From assembly GCA_964200185.2 (NCBI GenBank), contig CAXNAD020000104.1:1-29668 (forward strand): a stretch of DNA of 29,668 nucleotides, in the 5' to 3' direction. Of the stretch, positions 1-10,334 are shown piece after piece. Source of the DNA: Choristocarpus tenellus KU-1152 (Eukaryota; Phaeophyceae). A model generated the notes under the pieces. The model made no database searches. It saw only the letters and a list, made by a program, of their open reading frames with translations, and was not told where the DNA came from. The position numbers and the translations under genes were made by a program. Position 1 is the stretch's first letter; each line of letters begins with the position of its first letter.

Positions 1-67
1 CAAAAAAGTGAAAATCGAAAAAAGGGTGAAAAACGGACGCCGACACCCCCCCTCAAGATACTTTGAC
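1..67 (+). repeat. Fragment of the GGCTC/GGGTC MITE family (right end)
   Basis: The run of C followed by GATACTTTGACCC at the right edge resembles the right terminus of the elements at 8660-8835 and 29103-29277 (C-run, CAGATACTTTGGGTC). The A-rich stretch before it is only loosely similar. The left part of this copy would lie outside the window. Confidence 0.35.
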
Positions 68-304
68 CCTGTATGTGTCCTACTGTGTTCCTTGTTTTCC
101 AAGAGTCAAACCAATTGAGAGGTAGGCACAGTTACATTTTAAGGATCCCAAGAAATGCCAAAAAGGATTACATTTTGTACTATTACAGAAATAGGCTTTT
201 CAGAATTGTGGTGTCAGTTTGTGTGTGGAAAGGTGAATATCAATTATGCATACAAAATAATTCTACACATAAAGGAATGAAATAGAGTGTTGCACAGGGA
301 AGAA

Positions 305-822
305 AGATGGCTTAGAATGCAAAAAGGTCCAAACCTGGCCACCTCTCCATTAGTTTGGCTTGGATACTCTAAAACTGTCATCATTGGGATATTGGAAAAA
401 CCTTTATTATAACAAACGATTACAGACTCAGTTGATGTCATGTTTGTTGTATTCTTGCCTTGCGTGCGTTTTCTTATTCTTTCCTCCATGAAATCTTAAA
501 AAATATCAGTGGGCATTATAGTAATATGACCTTTGACTTGGTGATCCGCGTCTTTATCGTAGAAGGAGCTTGGCATCATTAAATCCACACAATCTCAAGT
601 TGGATCAGTTGGTCTAGATTTCAATAACCGTAATAATAACATTATTTTTGGTAGGTTCTTCAGTATAGTTATTGTTTTGATTAGTTATTTTCGATTGTGG
701 AGGACCCCCAAATGAGATTAATACTCTGGGTCACTGACTGCCTGTGGCATAATAGCATCATCTGAGTGCCACATGAATTGAGAGGTAGGCAAGTTTGGAC
801 CTTTTTGCATCCCAAGCCATCT
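305..822. repeat. Foldback element with 42-bp inverted arms
   Basis: Positions 305-346 and the reverse complement of 781-822 match at 37 of 42 bases, sharing the core GCAAAAAGGTCCAAAC. The arms are separated by about 430 bases of AT-rich DNA with no convincing coding frame. A third partial copy of the arm end (AATTGAGAGGTAGGCA) lies at 114-129. This looks like a decayed inverted-repeat transposable element. No target duplication was identified. Confidence 0.55.
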
Positions 823-876
823 CCTTGCCACCCTGTGCAATGCACAATATTTCGTTGCTTTACTTGCACAATATTG

Positions 877-1147
877 TATTATTATGCCCTCTGATATTTT
901 GCAGATGCGTCAGGGGAGAAACCAATGAAAACTATACATACGTCGTTATTAGCCCTAAAGAAATCAAATATCCTAAACGTGAGAACACTCTAAAACATTG
1001 TAAGCGTGGAAACCACTAATCTATCAGTTACTTCACCACTATAAAATATTGTACTACTGTCTTCCNNNNNNNNNNGGGGGGGAGCTAGGGAGGCATCCCA
1101 AGAATCCAACAGACCCCTCCGTGCCCATCTCCCTGGTGACTCTAGTT
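877..1147 (+). repeat. Dispersed repeat family D, copy 1
   Basis: It starts with ATTATGCCCTCT and continues with AATGAAAACTATACATA, then CTACTGTCTTCC, and after the N gap with GAGCTAGGGAGGCATCCCAAG. The same blocks recur in the same order in two other places, around 26090-26344 and 28295-28475, with substitutions and indels. No coding capacity was recognised. The family may be a non-autonomous transposon or the untranslated part of a retroelement. Confidence 0.6.
1066..1075. other. Assembly gap of 10 Ns
   Basis: Ten consecutive Ns lie inside repeat family D copy 1, next to a G-run. The true length of missing sequence is unknown. Confidence 0.99.
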
Positions 1148-2052
1148 TGCACAATATTGTGCGCAAAATTGATATTCCCTCTCCACACACAGCATCACAC
1201 CACGATTCAGCAAAGGCCCTTTCTGTAACTGTACAAATTGGCATCTTTTTGCACGTTATCGAGATCCTTAAAGTGTAACCCTACATACCTCTCGGTCGGT
1301 TTGACTTCTGATGCCCCAAAATCTCAGAGAAATAATATTTGTTTATCCACTCATAGTATCGGAAGGCACCTATTCTGGGTTCCAGATTGCAAGTGCCACC
1401 ATATCTATCTGCCAACAATGCCAAGGAGTTCCAAGTTGTGGGTTAATGTTCCGCACACAACCAAAACTAGTTCAGAATTCTATTACCTCATACCTCGATG
1501 CGTAGTGGACGACAACATTTTTTACAAATCAACATCTATATGTGCGGGTCTACACGGGTCAGGACTTTCCTCCTTTGGATATTCTGCCGTGTGAAAACAT
1601 AGGTGATGCACTAGTAAGTTGCAGTATCCATGCACTCATCAATGCCACAAGCACGCAGTGTTTGTTGCATTTTTTCTTATCATCCGTGCGCTTCCATTTC
1701 CTTCCTGTTTCTAAATATGTACCCATATATCCTTCCTCCTTCAAAATTCAATACCTCATATATATACCCCACACTAATTCCCTATTATACAGGCATCCAG
1801 GAACTCAGATTAACAAGTCTACATCATCGTTCAGAGAAAGTTTTTGAGGTCACACAAGGGCAGTCTTAAGTCTATGTTCGTCCATTCCATCCTAACGTGG
1901 CGTCATGAGACAACATATATATTTACTACTGACTAAACCAACTAAGAGTCAGGTGGGGTTAAATTTTTAAGGTTCCGAGAAAGGGATAAAATATGTCATT
2001 CTGTAAAATTGCAGGCAGAGTATCTTCATCTTTGTGGTATAAAGAAGTGCGA
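1148..2052. other. No gene recognised
   Basis: Only short overlapping frames are present and none has consistent splice sites or recognisable motifs. The one local structure is a perfect 14-bp palindrome, GCACAATATTGTGC, near 1149-1162. Confidence 0.6.
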
Positions 2053-2770
2053 CACTGACTATATATCGTGTTTCATTGTTATGATCCCATGGAAGAAGTG
2101 CGACACTCGATTTTTGTTGGCTACTACCTATTAACAAATTTTCTTGTTTTGTTCTCATTTTGACGTGCATATGTACGCCAGCCAGTTTCGGAAAAAATGA
2201 TGCCAACAATGTTTGAAGAACACGCCTGCTTTCATCTCTTCCAATAACCTTTTGAACAGATTTAGTGAAGGAGGCAGACTGCATAATGTTTCTCTAGGAA
2301 TTCCTTGATTGCTTTTCTGGTACAGGGCATGGCTTCTGAATTATCCGCATTTGTGTTAGAGGGTGGGTGGCTTATTGTTAGGCCTAGCATCACCAAACGG
2401 GAGAATAGTTTATGCATGTGGTGTTATATTGATAGATAGACGTGGTGCAAGACAGAGATGCAAGTGTGAGTATTTTTCACAACCTCTCTTCTGCAGTGAC
2501 ACGCGAGTTTATCGGGGATGTGAAACGTGTATACCTCACCTCTCCGTTAGTATGACTCTTGGGGAGGGAAGAAAGGGGTAAGGAGTGTCCTTGACTGATC
2601 AGTGCCGTATGAGATCCTATCCTGTTGATATTTTGTGGAGTGTCACCTCTTCAATAAAGTTCTGACATTTGTGTTCTCTCCAAATGAGAAGAACAAATAT
2701 ATGATGTCTCTCTATGTTGTACCTTGCAACGTACACCTCACTATAGAAATCTCCTCGTTATCAGATTCAG
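2053..2770 (+). repeat. Duplicated 0.72-kb segment, copy 1
   Basis: This stretch is the direct-repeat partner of 11572-12301. By hand comparison the two differ at roughly a dozen bases plus two 6-base indels, so the duplication is recent. The flanks on both sides are unrelated. On the minus strand copy 1 carries an ORF beginning MQSASFTKS, but the codon that is CAG in copy 2 is TAG here, just upstream of that Met. The shared segment ends at CAGATTCAG, which has the form of a splice acceptor. No terminal inverted repeat or clear target-site duplication was found. Confidence 0.9.
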
Positions 2771-3729
2771 ACTTGCTTATCCCATATTTTCTTTGGATTA
2801 TGGTGAATTCCAGTGTTGCACTTCGCCGCATGAGCTCTGAGCACTTCAATCTGTCCCAATAGGTAGGAGAAGTGTTACTGCGAGAAATATTGCTGTGCTT
2901 CATCAGTTTTTCTATTATCTTTTTATGGAGAACTTGTAGGATATATATATATCAAGTCTCTAGGTGTAATCCATTTTCTTTTGACTGCACTGCCACGAAT
3001 CTGTTGTGATAGTAATGCGATGCTCACAATCGGTCTCGTTACATATCACAGAATGTCTACAGCGTTTGGCTGCGGATGTGGGGGGCGTTGATTTGGCATC
3101 TCTCTTGTCATGGGTGCTTTCCATGGCATCATTGGGGGTGCTGAAAGCATGATAGCGAGAAGACTGCACTGTCTTGTTTGTGAGTTATTTCTGCTGACCC
3201 ATTCAAATAGGTTTTGGTTGAGTTGCCTGAGATTTGATGAAGAAACCCTTGGCAGTCTGAGTAGGGTTTATGGTGAAGGCAACATCAACACTAGTAAATA
3301 GTGGTGATACCAAAATTCAAAATACAACTGCACATGTTCATGTTCCCAAGAAAGTGGGAACTGTAGTGATTACACAGTCATTGTTGGGGAATGGCTACTT
3401 GTACAAGACTATGGCATGGGGGAGATGGGTGTGAGACAGGCTGATGGGGATCGCAATGCATGCAGCCGTCAAGTCAACCAGGAGTCCTCCAGATGCCCTA
3501 CCCCGAGCCATATACCCTTTCTCCACTACCTGAAGCACCATCTCTTCCAAAATCACTGCCAAATATCAACCAAACAAAATGTTGTAAATATAGCACCAAA
3601 AAGGGCTAAACGTAATCCCTTTGTTGGAAACACACAACACCGCGGAAGCCCTCAGTACATCTAACGTAGTATATGGGCATGAAGGCTGAGGAGGGGAGGA
3701 AGGGGGAGCCTCTACCTCAGACTAGACAA
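2771..3729. other. No gene recognised
   Basis: Short frames on both strands lack supporting splice signals or motifs. If the segment ending at 2770 is followed by an exon, the frame opening with LAYPIFSLDYGEF just after 2770 would be a candidate, but nothing independent supports it. Confidence 0.5.
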
Positions 3730-4675
3730 TCATCGGTATCGTTGTTGTTTGCCTCTCCTCTCCCCCTCGTCGTCTGAACTGTCACCACATCTCCGCTTCC
3801 CCCCAATAGATTTCTCGTCCTCCTCCTCTCCCTCTTCTTCACCGTTGCTCTCCTTGTCCTCAGACCGTTCATCTGACGCCCAGTACTGGACAGACGAAGA
3901 GTCTATGATAGATTCTATTTCCACATCTGTCAATGTCTCCTCCTCCTCCTCCTCCTCCTCCTCCTTGTTCTCTTCATACCTTTCCTCTTCCTCTGACTGT
4001 TCATCCCATGCCCTATTTTGGACAGGAGAGACGTCCGTGATAGGTGTCTCCACATCTGTTGAGCCATCTGAAATGTTCATTACTGGAGAAACTTCAATTC
4101 TCTGAACAGACAGTTCACACGTGAGAGTCAGGGGAAGAAGTTGAGGTCAGTCAGGGCTTCTTCATACTTTGAAGTATGATGTAGTGTATCTTTGCAGAAT
4201 ATTGATACACCCATTGGCAGTGTTGTATCGGGTCTTGATGTTTTGGCACTTGTATTCTCGAGACGAGGTTTTGTGACCCCTGGGCCATATGCTGCACTCC
4301 ATGGATTGTTTACATATAATGAGCCCAGAGAGTGATCCGTACATGTCATCAATTCCAGTGCTCCAAAGACAAGACAAGCAATATCTGATTGCCAAATTCT
4401 TCAGGAACAGTACATGTTGTATTTCATTATGCAACCGTCCTCGCAACCACCTCATTGAAGTCATGTTCATACAATGGAATTTGTGTACATCCAATACGTG
4501 TGCATTGATGGATCAACACCCTGAAATGGTTCACCATCAACCTCTGGCCTACGAGATACTCCCACCCAACACAGCCTTGACAGTACTCTGCAAGAGACTG
4601 GTCCGCCATCCTCCTGTGGTAGGGGTAGGACACATCAATGGTGTGAATACCTCCTCTTTGAATGCCGCGTGTCAA
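3730..4675 (-). pseudogene. Decayed gene with acidic C-terminal region, family unknown
   Basis: Reading the minus strand from 4675 down, protein-like sequence passes through all three frames: a stretch containing SLAEYCQGCVGWEYL (frame closes at 4427), then LHNEIQHVLFLKNLA, then KYEEALTDLNFFP, and finally an acidic frame that ends in a stop at 3730. The last part has two loosely repeated units (TDVSPVQNRAWDEQSEEEE; SSSVQYWASDERSEDKES), long Glu runs encoded by a (CTC)n tract, and a basic tail (KQQRYR). The changes of frame are at junctions without obvious introns, which suggests a pseudogene rather than a spliced gene. Very short introns or sequencing errors are alternatives. No family was recognised. 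Confidence 0.4.
3936..3964 (+). repeat. (CTC)n microsatellite
   Basis: Trinucleotide run of CTC/TCC. On the minus strand it encodes the Glu run of the acidic reading frame, and on the plus strand it gives a poly-Ser shadow. Confidence 0.95.
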
Positions 4676-4741
4676 TGCTTGTGTGTGACGCCCCTAGGAG
4701 TCACACTGTGAGCAAATGAACTTATTCACATCACAATTCTC

Positions 4742-5080
4742 GTGCAGGATGGCAATAGTTTGTACTACTTCGAAGTATGTAGGTTGGAATGTCCTCAACA
4801 TTTGTCTTCACAAGATACAGGAAAGGCTGCCAAAAGACTGTGGGTATCTACTGAGGGTGAGGTTGAGGTCACAGGGCTGTGTTCATATCGTCAAGTATGC
4901 ACACCTGACTGTGAAGTGTACCACCGTCTTGCTGATGCTCTATCCTCTCATCTGACGGGTCCACCTCCTGCTCCTGCTCCTGCTCCTGCTGTGCCACCAA
5001 CCTTGTACCACATCGGCAATAGCACTTGGATGACCTACCGATATGTTGATCATCCTGATGAGGCAGTAGAAGGGGGTTGA
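4742..5080 (+). CDS. Possible exon, Cys-containing protein with Pro-Ala run
   Basis: An open frame follows a good acceptor-like sequence (TTCTCGTGCAG ending at 4748). It contains YYFEVCRLECPQHL, TGLCSYRQVCTPDCEV, a (PA)n run coded by repeated CTCCTG at about 4966-4990, and YRYVDHPDEAVEGG before the stop at 5078-5080. Downstream in the same frame more protein-like sequence continues beyond stop codons, so this too may be a relic. The overlapping minus-strand frame (4869-5288) is less protein-like here. The function is unknown. Confidence 0.35.
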   Translation: MQDGNSLYYFEVCRLECPQHLSSQDTGKAAKRLWVSTEGEVEVTGLCSYRQVCTPDCEVYHRLADALSSHLTGPPPAPAPAPAVPPTLYHIGNSTWMTYRYVDHPDEAVEGG

Positions 5081-6616
5081 AAAGGGAAACGTCAATATCA
5101 CAATTTTCCCAACAAAGGAGGTGAAATCGCATCAGCAGCAGGATTCTGTGGATGCCCAACTTTTCAGTATCGACTTCAAACTTCCTTTCAGCTACATAGC
5201 GACTCAGAACACAAGGAATTGATAGTGACACATGAACGGTGATGAAATATATTGCCTTACTAGTGGTTTGATGGAACTCCGTCTTCATCCAAAATGGAAC
5301 CTGATTTGTGTACCGGAGATATCCTCATGAAGAAAACTGAATCTGATTCCATATATCTCTTTCACTTTCAGAGTACAGCAAAGTATCACATTCCACATGA
5401 TGGACACACACACACAAAAAGAAAGATGACGAAGATATATCATGGCAAAGATCAAAGAGGCACAAGCATAGTGCTGATCTGCTCGAAATTGTTTTGCAAA
5501 CACCTAGACGCACACAGTGAACCTGCCCAGGCCATATATCTCACGTCGTTGACTGATCTCTTTAGTCCAGCAGTCCGAGCTCCCTCCTCCTGACAGTTGA
5601 TACAGGGAGGTTTCTCGTTTAAGAGGGGGGGTGGAGTGTGCTACAGGCAGGAAAGGTATGTACGATTCTACCTATTGTGGTCCTACCTTCATTGAAAATG
5701 TCAAAATGGAAAACTTACACTCCAGCCATCATTGGAAGAGAAATCCCCAAATCCCCAAAATATTCCTATCCTGCTTTAACTGTTCAAAGAGACTTTCTGC
5801 TTTCAAAGGGTGCTCTAAAATTTGAAACCCAACCCTAAGTGCTACGGAGGAATATTGATATCAGTGTGAAATATCAAAGTGGGCTACAAGTGAGCTACCT
5901 CTAGAGCCAAATTATCTTAGAGGGTAGAGCTACGTCCATTTGGGGGCCAAAATCCAATTTTTCGATTTTGATATAATTTTGGCCATCGTGTTTGTTAGGA
6001 AGTGTCAATAGCCATGTTCTGGACACAACCTTTCATTAACGTATACATTTTACCTACTCTGAACCATTTTGGAGTAGGAAAATGCCATTAAAAAAAGCAT
6101 GGGAAGTCAAGCCCCAAAATGGACAAACAGGGCAACACTCGTACTCTCTAGGATACTTTCACTATCTAGGCACCTGTGCATTTGTTTCCTTTGAGTTCAT
6201 TGCATTCCGGGCCATACGCATGTACTTTGCACGTGAATTGGGCTCCATCTTCCACAGTTCCTCACACATCCTGGCAATGCCCCTCTCTTGGGTCTAAGAT
6301 CAAGGTTGAAAGGTTCAACAAGCGGGGTGTTGCATAGTCTGTTACAAAAGATCTTGGCATGTGTGGTGTTTTGTGAACAGCATGTGGAATATTAAAAGAA
6401 ACTGCATACTCAAGAATATACTCAATCCCTCCGATGGAAGGTTCAGTGAGCACTGTGAATCGGAACCAATGATTTCAATACTTTGAAGTAATTGTCGTGA
6501 ATGGTGTCATTCCCTTGGAGGCCAGGTGCGGAAATGCCTGTTCTCAACAGCAGCATTGAAAGGCAGGCACACGAGTCAGTAAGTGGTATGATGCTTAACG
6601 ATAGCCCTTCCTCCCC
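5081..6616. other. No gene firmly recognised
   Basis: A plus-strand frame at 5294-5593 (starting MEPDLCTGDILMKKT) and short frames near 5630-5840 are open but have no recognisable motif or splice support. The stretch 5840-6480 appears non-coding and AT-rich. Confidence 0.45.
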
Positions 6617-7428
6617 TTAGTGGGGAGTGATCTTTGTCCCTACAGCAGTGAGTGTTGTTTCCTTTGTGCTATATATTTTGATGTACTGCAACACACCCAC
6701 CGCTTCATCGAAGGTTTGAAGGGTTTCACGGAGTTTTGAGCAGATGTCCTCCCTGGCGCTAGATGCAAAAGCTCTGAATGCCATGTCCAAAAGATTCTTC
6801 TGCCTTCCTCCGTGCTGCTCATCACTGTTCACGTGCTCCTTCTCTTTCTCCTCCCCCACCTCCCCCTCCTCACCTTTTCCAATACTCCCTGGTGACAATT
6901 GTTCCTTTCTCTCCTTCTGTCTGCGGGTCTCATCTGCCATTCGTTCTACAGTGTAAATGACAATCCCAGCAAAACAGGGCACAGAATACTCATCTCAGTC
7001 GGGAAAGTAATCAGAGCCAGCATAAACCATGTAGACAAGAAATTCATTACATGGCACATTTGACCCATTCCTTTTGGAGTACGATCGTTCCATATATGAA
7101 ACTGTGCATTTGGAAATGGTAAATCAAGATGGAGCGACCTTGAGAGTCATTCTTGAGACACATCATCGAACTTGTCCAGACAACGCTTCACCAATGTGAA
7201 CATTTTATGGAGCTGTACTCGAAACGCTGTGTATAGATCAAGAGAAATCTACGTTGTACTCAAAACATGTGCCAATAGACACTGCAGGTACACACTTGGG
7301 ATATTGTTGGAATACAGGAAAGGCCTTTGTTTCAATCTGTATTCCTAGTGCCTTGCAACTCAAGAAGTGCTATGCCCACATCCAACCAGAAGAATAATTG
7401 GGTTTATGGAGTTTGCTAGGTTCTTCAC
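6617..7428 (-). pseudogene. Decayed coding region, family unknown
   Basis: Minus-strand translation gives protein-like text in shifting frames with interrupting stops. In order from 7400 down it includes GIQIETKAFPVFQQYPK, LYTAFRVQLHKMFTLVKR with CLDKFDDVSQE, NAQFHIWNDRTPKGMGQ, EFLVYMVYAGSDYFP, a TGA near 6999, then DEYSVPCFAGIVIYTVER and a longer open frame to the stop at 6617. That last frame has a charged linker (EEKEKEHVNSDE) and a helical end (LLDMAFRAFASSARED). The frames change at about 7345, 7240 and 7050. One collinear message scattered over three frames is the mark of a decayed gene. The family is not recognised; a mobile element or an old viral insertion are guesses only. Confidence 0.45.
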
Positions 7429-8095
7429 AAGACCACCATGATACAGGTGAGCAATGGAGGACACTAGCAGGGAACAAAGGGAATGGGGAAGGCCAACCGG
7501 CTGCTGCAGAACGAGGTGATCAAGTTCATGCCGCAAAGGATGAGGGCTGGTGACACCAATATCCCCTCCATTGGTGGGGTTATGTACGATGGAAAAATCA
7601 TCACCACCACCTTCACTGCCGTTGGTGCTGCTGCTGTCACTGTTGTATCCCACCACTCGCATTATCCATTGATTCCTCCTATTCCTCGCCTGTGAAACAC
7701 AAATCGCGATGAAGTCATATAGAGATGAGATCGTTATGGTTCAATACCAATATCAGACGTAGCATCACGTTCCTCTGAAAAGACCGATTTCTAGCATTAG
7801 AGCTCAAGAATAGCTCTTGTGATATGATTGGGGGGGTGGTATGTGTGTACACTTGGAATCATTGGTGTCACACAAAGCCCTGGAACATTGTCACCATGAT
7901 TTCCTAATCCATACAAACAAAAGTAGCTACAGTGCTGCCTGAGCAGAAGTCTCTTACTTCCCTTGCACAACTTGTAGTTTTGAAATGAAGTATAGCCTGC
8001 TGGAATACCTCATCAAGTTGGTGCTGAATCTTGTGGTGGTTGTTCTGGTGGTGTTGTTGATGGTGGCGCTCCTGTGGATGCAAGTATTGATCCAT
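7429..8095 (-). CDS. Possible two-exon start of a minus-strand gene
   Basis: An ATG at 8095, with an in-frame stop three codons upstream of it, opens a His/Gln-rich frame (HHQQHHQNNHHK) that continues DEVFQQAILHFKTT to a donor, GGAA|GTAAGA, at 7958. A strong acceptor (GTGTTTCACAG) at 7690 opens exon 2 at 7689 in the same phase (0): ARNRRNQWIMRVVGYN, a Ser/Gly-rich stretch, then HELDHLVLQQPVGLP up to about 7429. Matching phases support a real or formerly real gene. Exon 2 runs into the decayed region at 6617-7428 and may be its 5' part. No family was recognised. Confidence 0.35.
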
Positions 8096-8659
8096 CAGGG
8101 GTTACAGTGATCAATCTCTATTGTGCTAATTGGTTCATGCCCCATAGGGTTCAGGATAACTCAAGGTATATTGCTATATTGTTTTGCAGCGTATGGTACT
8201 GGGTACTCGCAGGTCGTGATTGAAGATGAAGAGTGGCATAGATCAAGTGTTGATGGTGTGGGATTCAGATGGTGCAGAATGATGAGGGTACTCCAGTAGT
8301 GTTGTTACTTCGAGGGAGAACGTCAGCATTCTGTCCATGATGTGTGAAACAAATCACCCTTATGCAGCGCAAGTCTTATATGGAGTGTATACAGACCTTG
8401 GGTGTGAGTCAATGTAAACGAGAGGTACCTAGAGTTGCATTTTGGGGATACCAACAACTGTGTGCGTAATTCGACAATTTTTGAAAATATGTACAGGATA
8501 TATTCCGAATTGTGTCGAAAGGTTTCAAATAACAGAGAAATGTTTCCTCTCATGTTCATCTTTGGACTTCATCAATAGAACTATAGGCAAATTGCAAAAG
8601 ATTGAACAACTGTATCCCATAATGCAAAACAGCCAAGAAATCGGAACCTCTCGCATACT

Positions 8660-8835
8660 GGCTCAAAATATCTGGGGTGTGTGTGCCGGCTGTCCATTTG
8701 GGGTCAATTTTTTCATGTTGCGATTTATGGGTTATTTGGTAGCATACGTCAAGTGGATAATGTAAATGCACTTTTCCTGATTTTGACCCAAATGAAAACC
8801 CTGGTGTATACCCCCCCCCCCAGATACTTTGGGTC
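8660..8835 (+). mobile_element. MITE, GGCTC/GGGTC family, copy 1
   Basis: The element starts GGCTCAAAATATCTGG and ends CCAGATACTTTGGGTC. The ends are 16-bp inverted repeats with three mismatches. An inner inverted pair (CCATTTGGGGTCAA and TTGACCCAAATG) lets most of the element fold back, and a C-run precedes the right end. A second full copy lies at 29103-29277. It has no coding capacity, so it is a non-autonomous DNA transposon. Flanking ACT on both sides could be a short or partly decayed target duplication. Confidence 0.8.
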
Positions 8836-9785
8836 ACTTTGACTCTGTGCTCAATTTGGTGCGCTTGATAGCTTAGTCATATTAAACCCTATGTGTATAT
8901 GATGTACTTGGAGTGAATTGAGCATGCCACTTGGGATGGCACGTTGTTCTGCACACTGATTGGATCGCTCAACTCGATGGCATGGTACCTGGGAATGTGT
9001 TATCATCTCCATCATTTCGCCTTTTCTTTGTCACCTTAACCTTTGCCCATCCCTTCTCTCTAGGCAAATGAGTAGTCAGTGACAAAAGCAGCAGTAAAGT
9101 CTCACTTGGGAACCTTCACTCACAGTTCGTGCCCTGCGCTCAACATACCTTCATGCATGCTTGAAGCTCCCTGTTAGGTTCCATCTTGCCGTCGAACTAG
9201 CCTCGAAGGAAATTCTACGGACTGTGATGCACTGCGATCAAGGGATGGGTGGAGGAAGGCGTTATGGGAGGGATGGTGGCTAAGCTATCTGATGACCAAA
9301 ATTCAAAATCGTGGCCCAGGGTATGAGTCAGGAATTCAAGGAAATGTCTCTCGGTACAGAATGGAGGAGGGCAGCTATATCGAAAAGAGCAATTTTCATC
9401 GGCCTTGAGAGATGCCTGCCCCCCTATAGCCTCCACGAAGGTAGATGTGCCATGATCGTGGTAGTGTTGAGGAATGCACGCACGACTCTCTCTCCCTTCG
9501 TCAATGTTGGCGCGATCGGAGTCCAACGTCACTTCCCCCTTCGAACAAAGGTTGCGTCTAGTCGTTGTGGGGCAAAATGATATTTTAACATATGTTCCCA
9601 CTAACGGATATCATCCACCAGATTACTTTCCCAAGTGGCGAAGTGTGCGATCTAGGTGCACGACACAGCCATTCCTTTCTACTAATCCCGCCAATTCAAA
9701 CCTCAGTCAAAGTAGCCTCATATCCAGATCTGGATCCATCTGCTTGGAACACCAGTAGCCCATCTCAACCATTTTGATTTACGGA
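8836..9785. other. No gene firmly recognised
   Basis: Overlapping frames on both strands between 9215 and 9760 are open but cannot be told apart by codon pattern, motif or splice sites. 8836-9200 appears non-coding. Confidence 0.45.
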
Positions 9786-10231
9786 TCATGTTCTTTGTTT
9801 CGATCGTGCTTCTAAGGGGTAAGGGGAGGGACTTGTGTCCATTCTGCAAGATAAGCTTTCCCCTACCATGTGGAAGTTGTCATTGGGCTTCGTTAGGTAC
9901 GCACGGTTGAAGGCAACGGCAAGGAGTTGATTCACCTTAGGTAGTGCAGGAGGTTGATGGAACGATGACGAACGGGAGTAGGTGAGAGTAATATTTACGA
10001 TGCAGAATCCGATCTTTGTCTGTCTTGTCCCGTGGTGTCCCTCGTCGTCTCGATACCTTTGTGTACCTGATTCTCTGAAGTTGAAGAGTGTCGGTTGAAA
10101 CAATATAATCTTTTTTGGAAGAGACATTTCAAACATACTGTATCCAGAAGGCGTGTTTGAGATGTGGATGGGAGAGAAATATGTTGTAGAGGGGTGGGTG
10201 TGTTGTTGAGGTATTGGTCCAGCTGCTAAGG

Positions 10232-10269
<38 letters not shown>

Positions 10270-10334
10270 CTCACTATGGGGCATGTGCATCTGAGGTCTT
10301 GCGAAGGCTCCATTGATATGAGAAAGAGTGCCAT
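9786..10334 (-). CDS. Hypothetical ORF spanning an (AG)n tract
   Basis: This is the longest uninterrupted ATG-started frame in the window, 182 codons. It runs across the (AG)n microsatellite, which gives it an SLSLSLSLSL run near residue 30. The second half (ALPKVNQLLAVAFNRAY, NFHMVGESLSCRM) is mildly protein-like. No domain, signal sequence or homologue was recognised, and reading through a length-variable microsatellite argues against a conserved protein. Confidence 0.2.
10235..10266 (+). repeat. (AG)n microsatellite
   Basis: Sixteen uninterrupted AG units. Confidence 0.97.

Noticed and set aside
2363-2581. Firm assignment of the duplicated segment to a WD40/EML protein
   Set aside because: Only a short GRIVY...VYRG resemblance with no complete repeat; too weak to name.
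3749-4105. Plus-strand poly-Ser ORF
   Set aside because: Shadow of the (CTC)n tract. The minus frame gives a more varied acidic protein with a basic tail.
4128-4200. Weak similarity of 4133-4180 to 4855-4900 (GTTGAGGTCA...TTCATA...AAGTATG)
   Set aside because: Short, broken by gaps and not kept in frame; probably chance.
8442-8837. Overlapping ORFs on both strands around 8.5-8.8 kb
   Set aside because: Their distal halves are MITE sequence.
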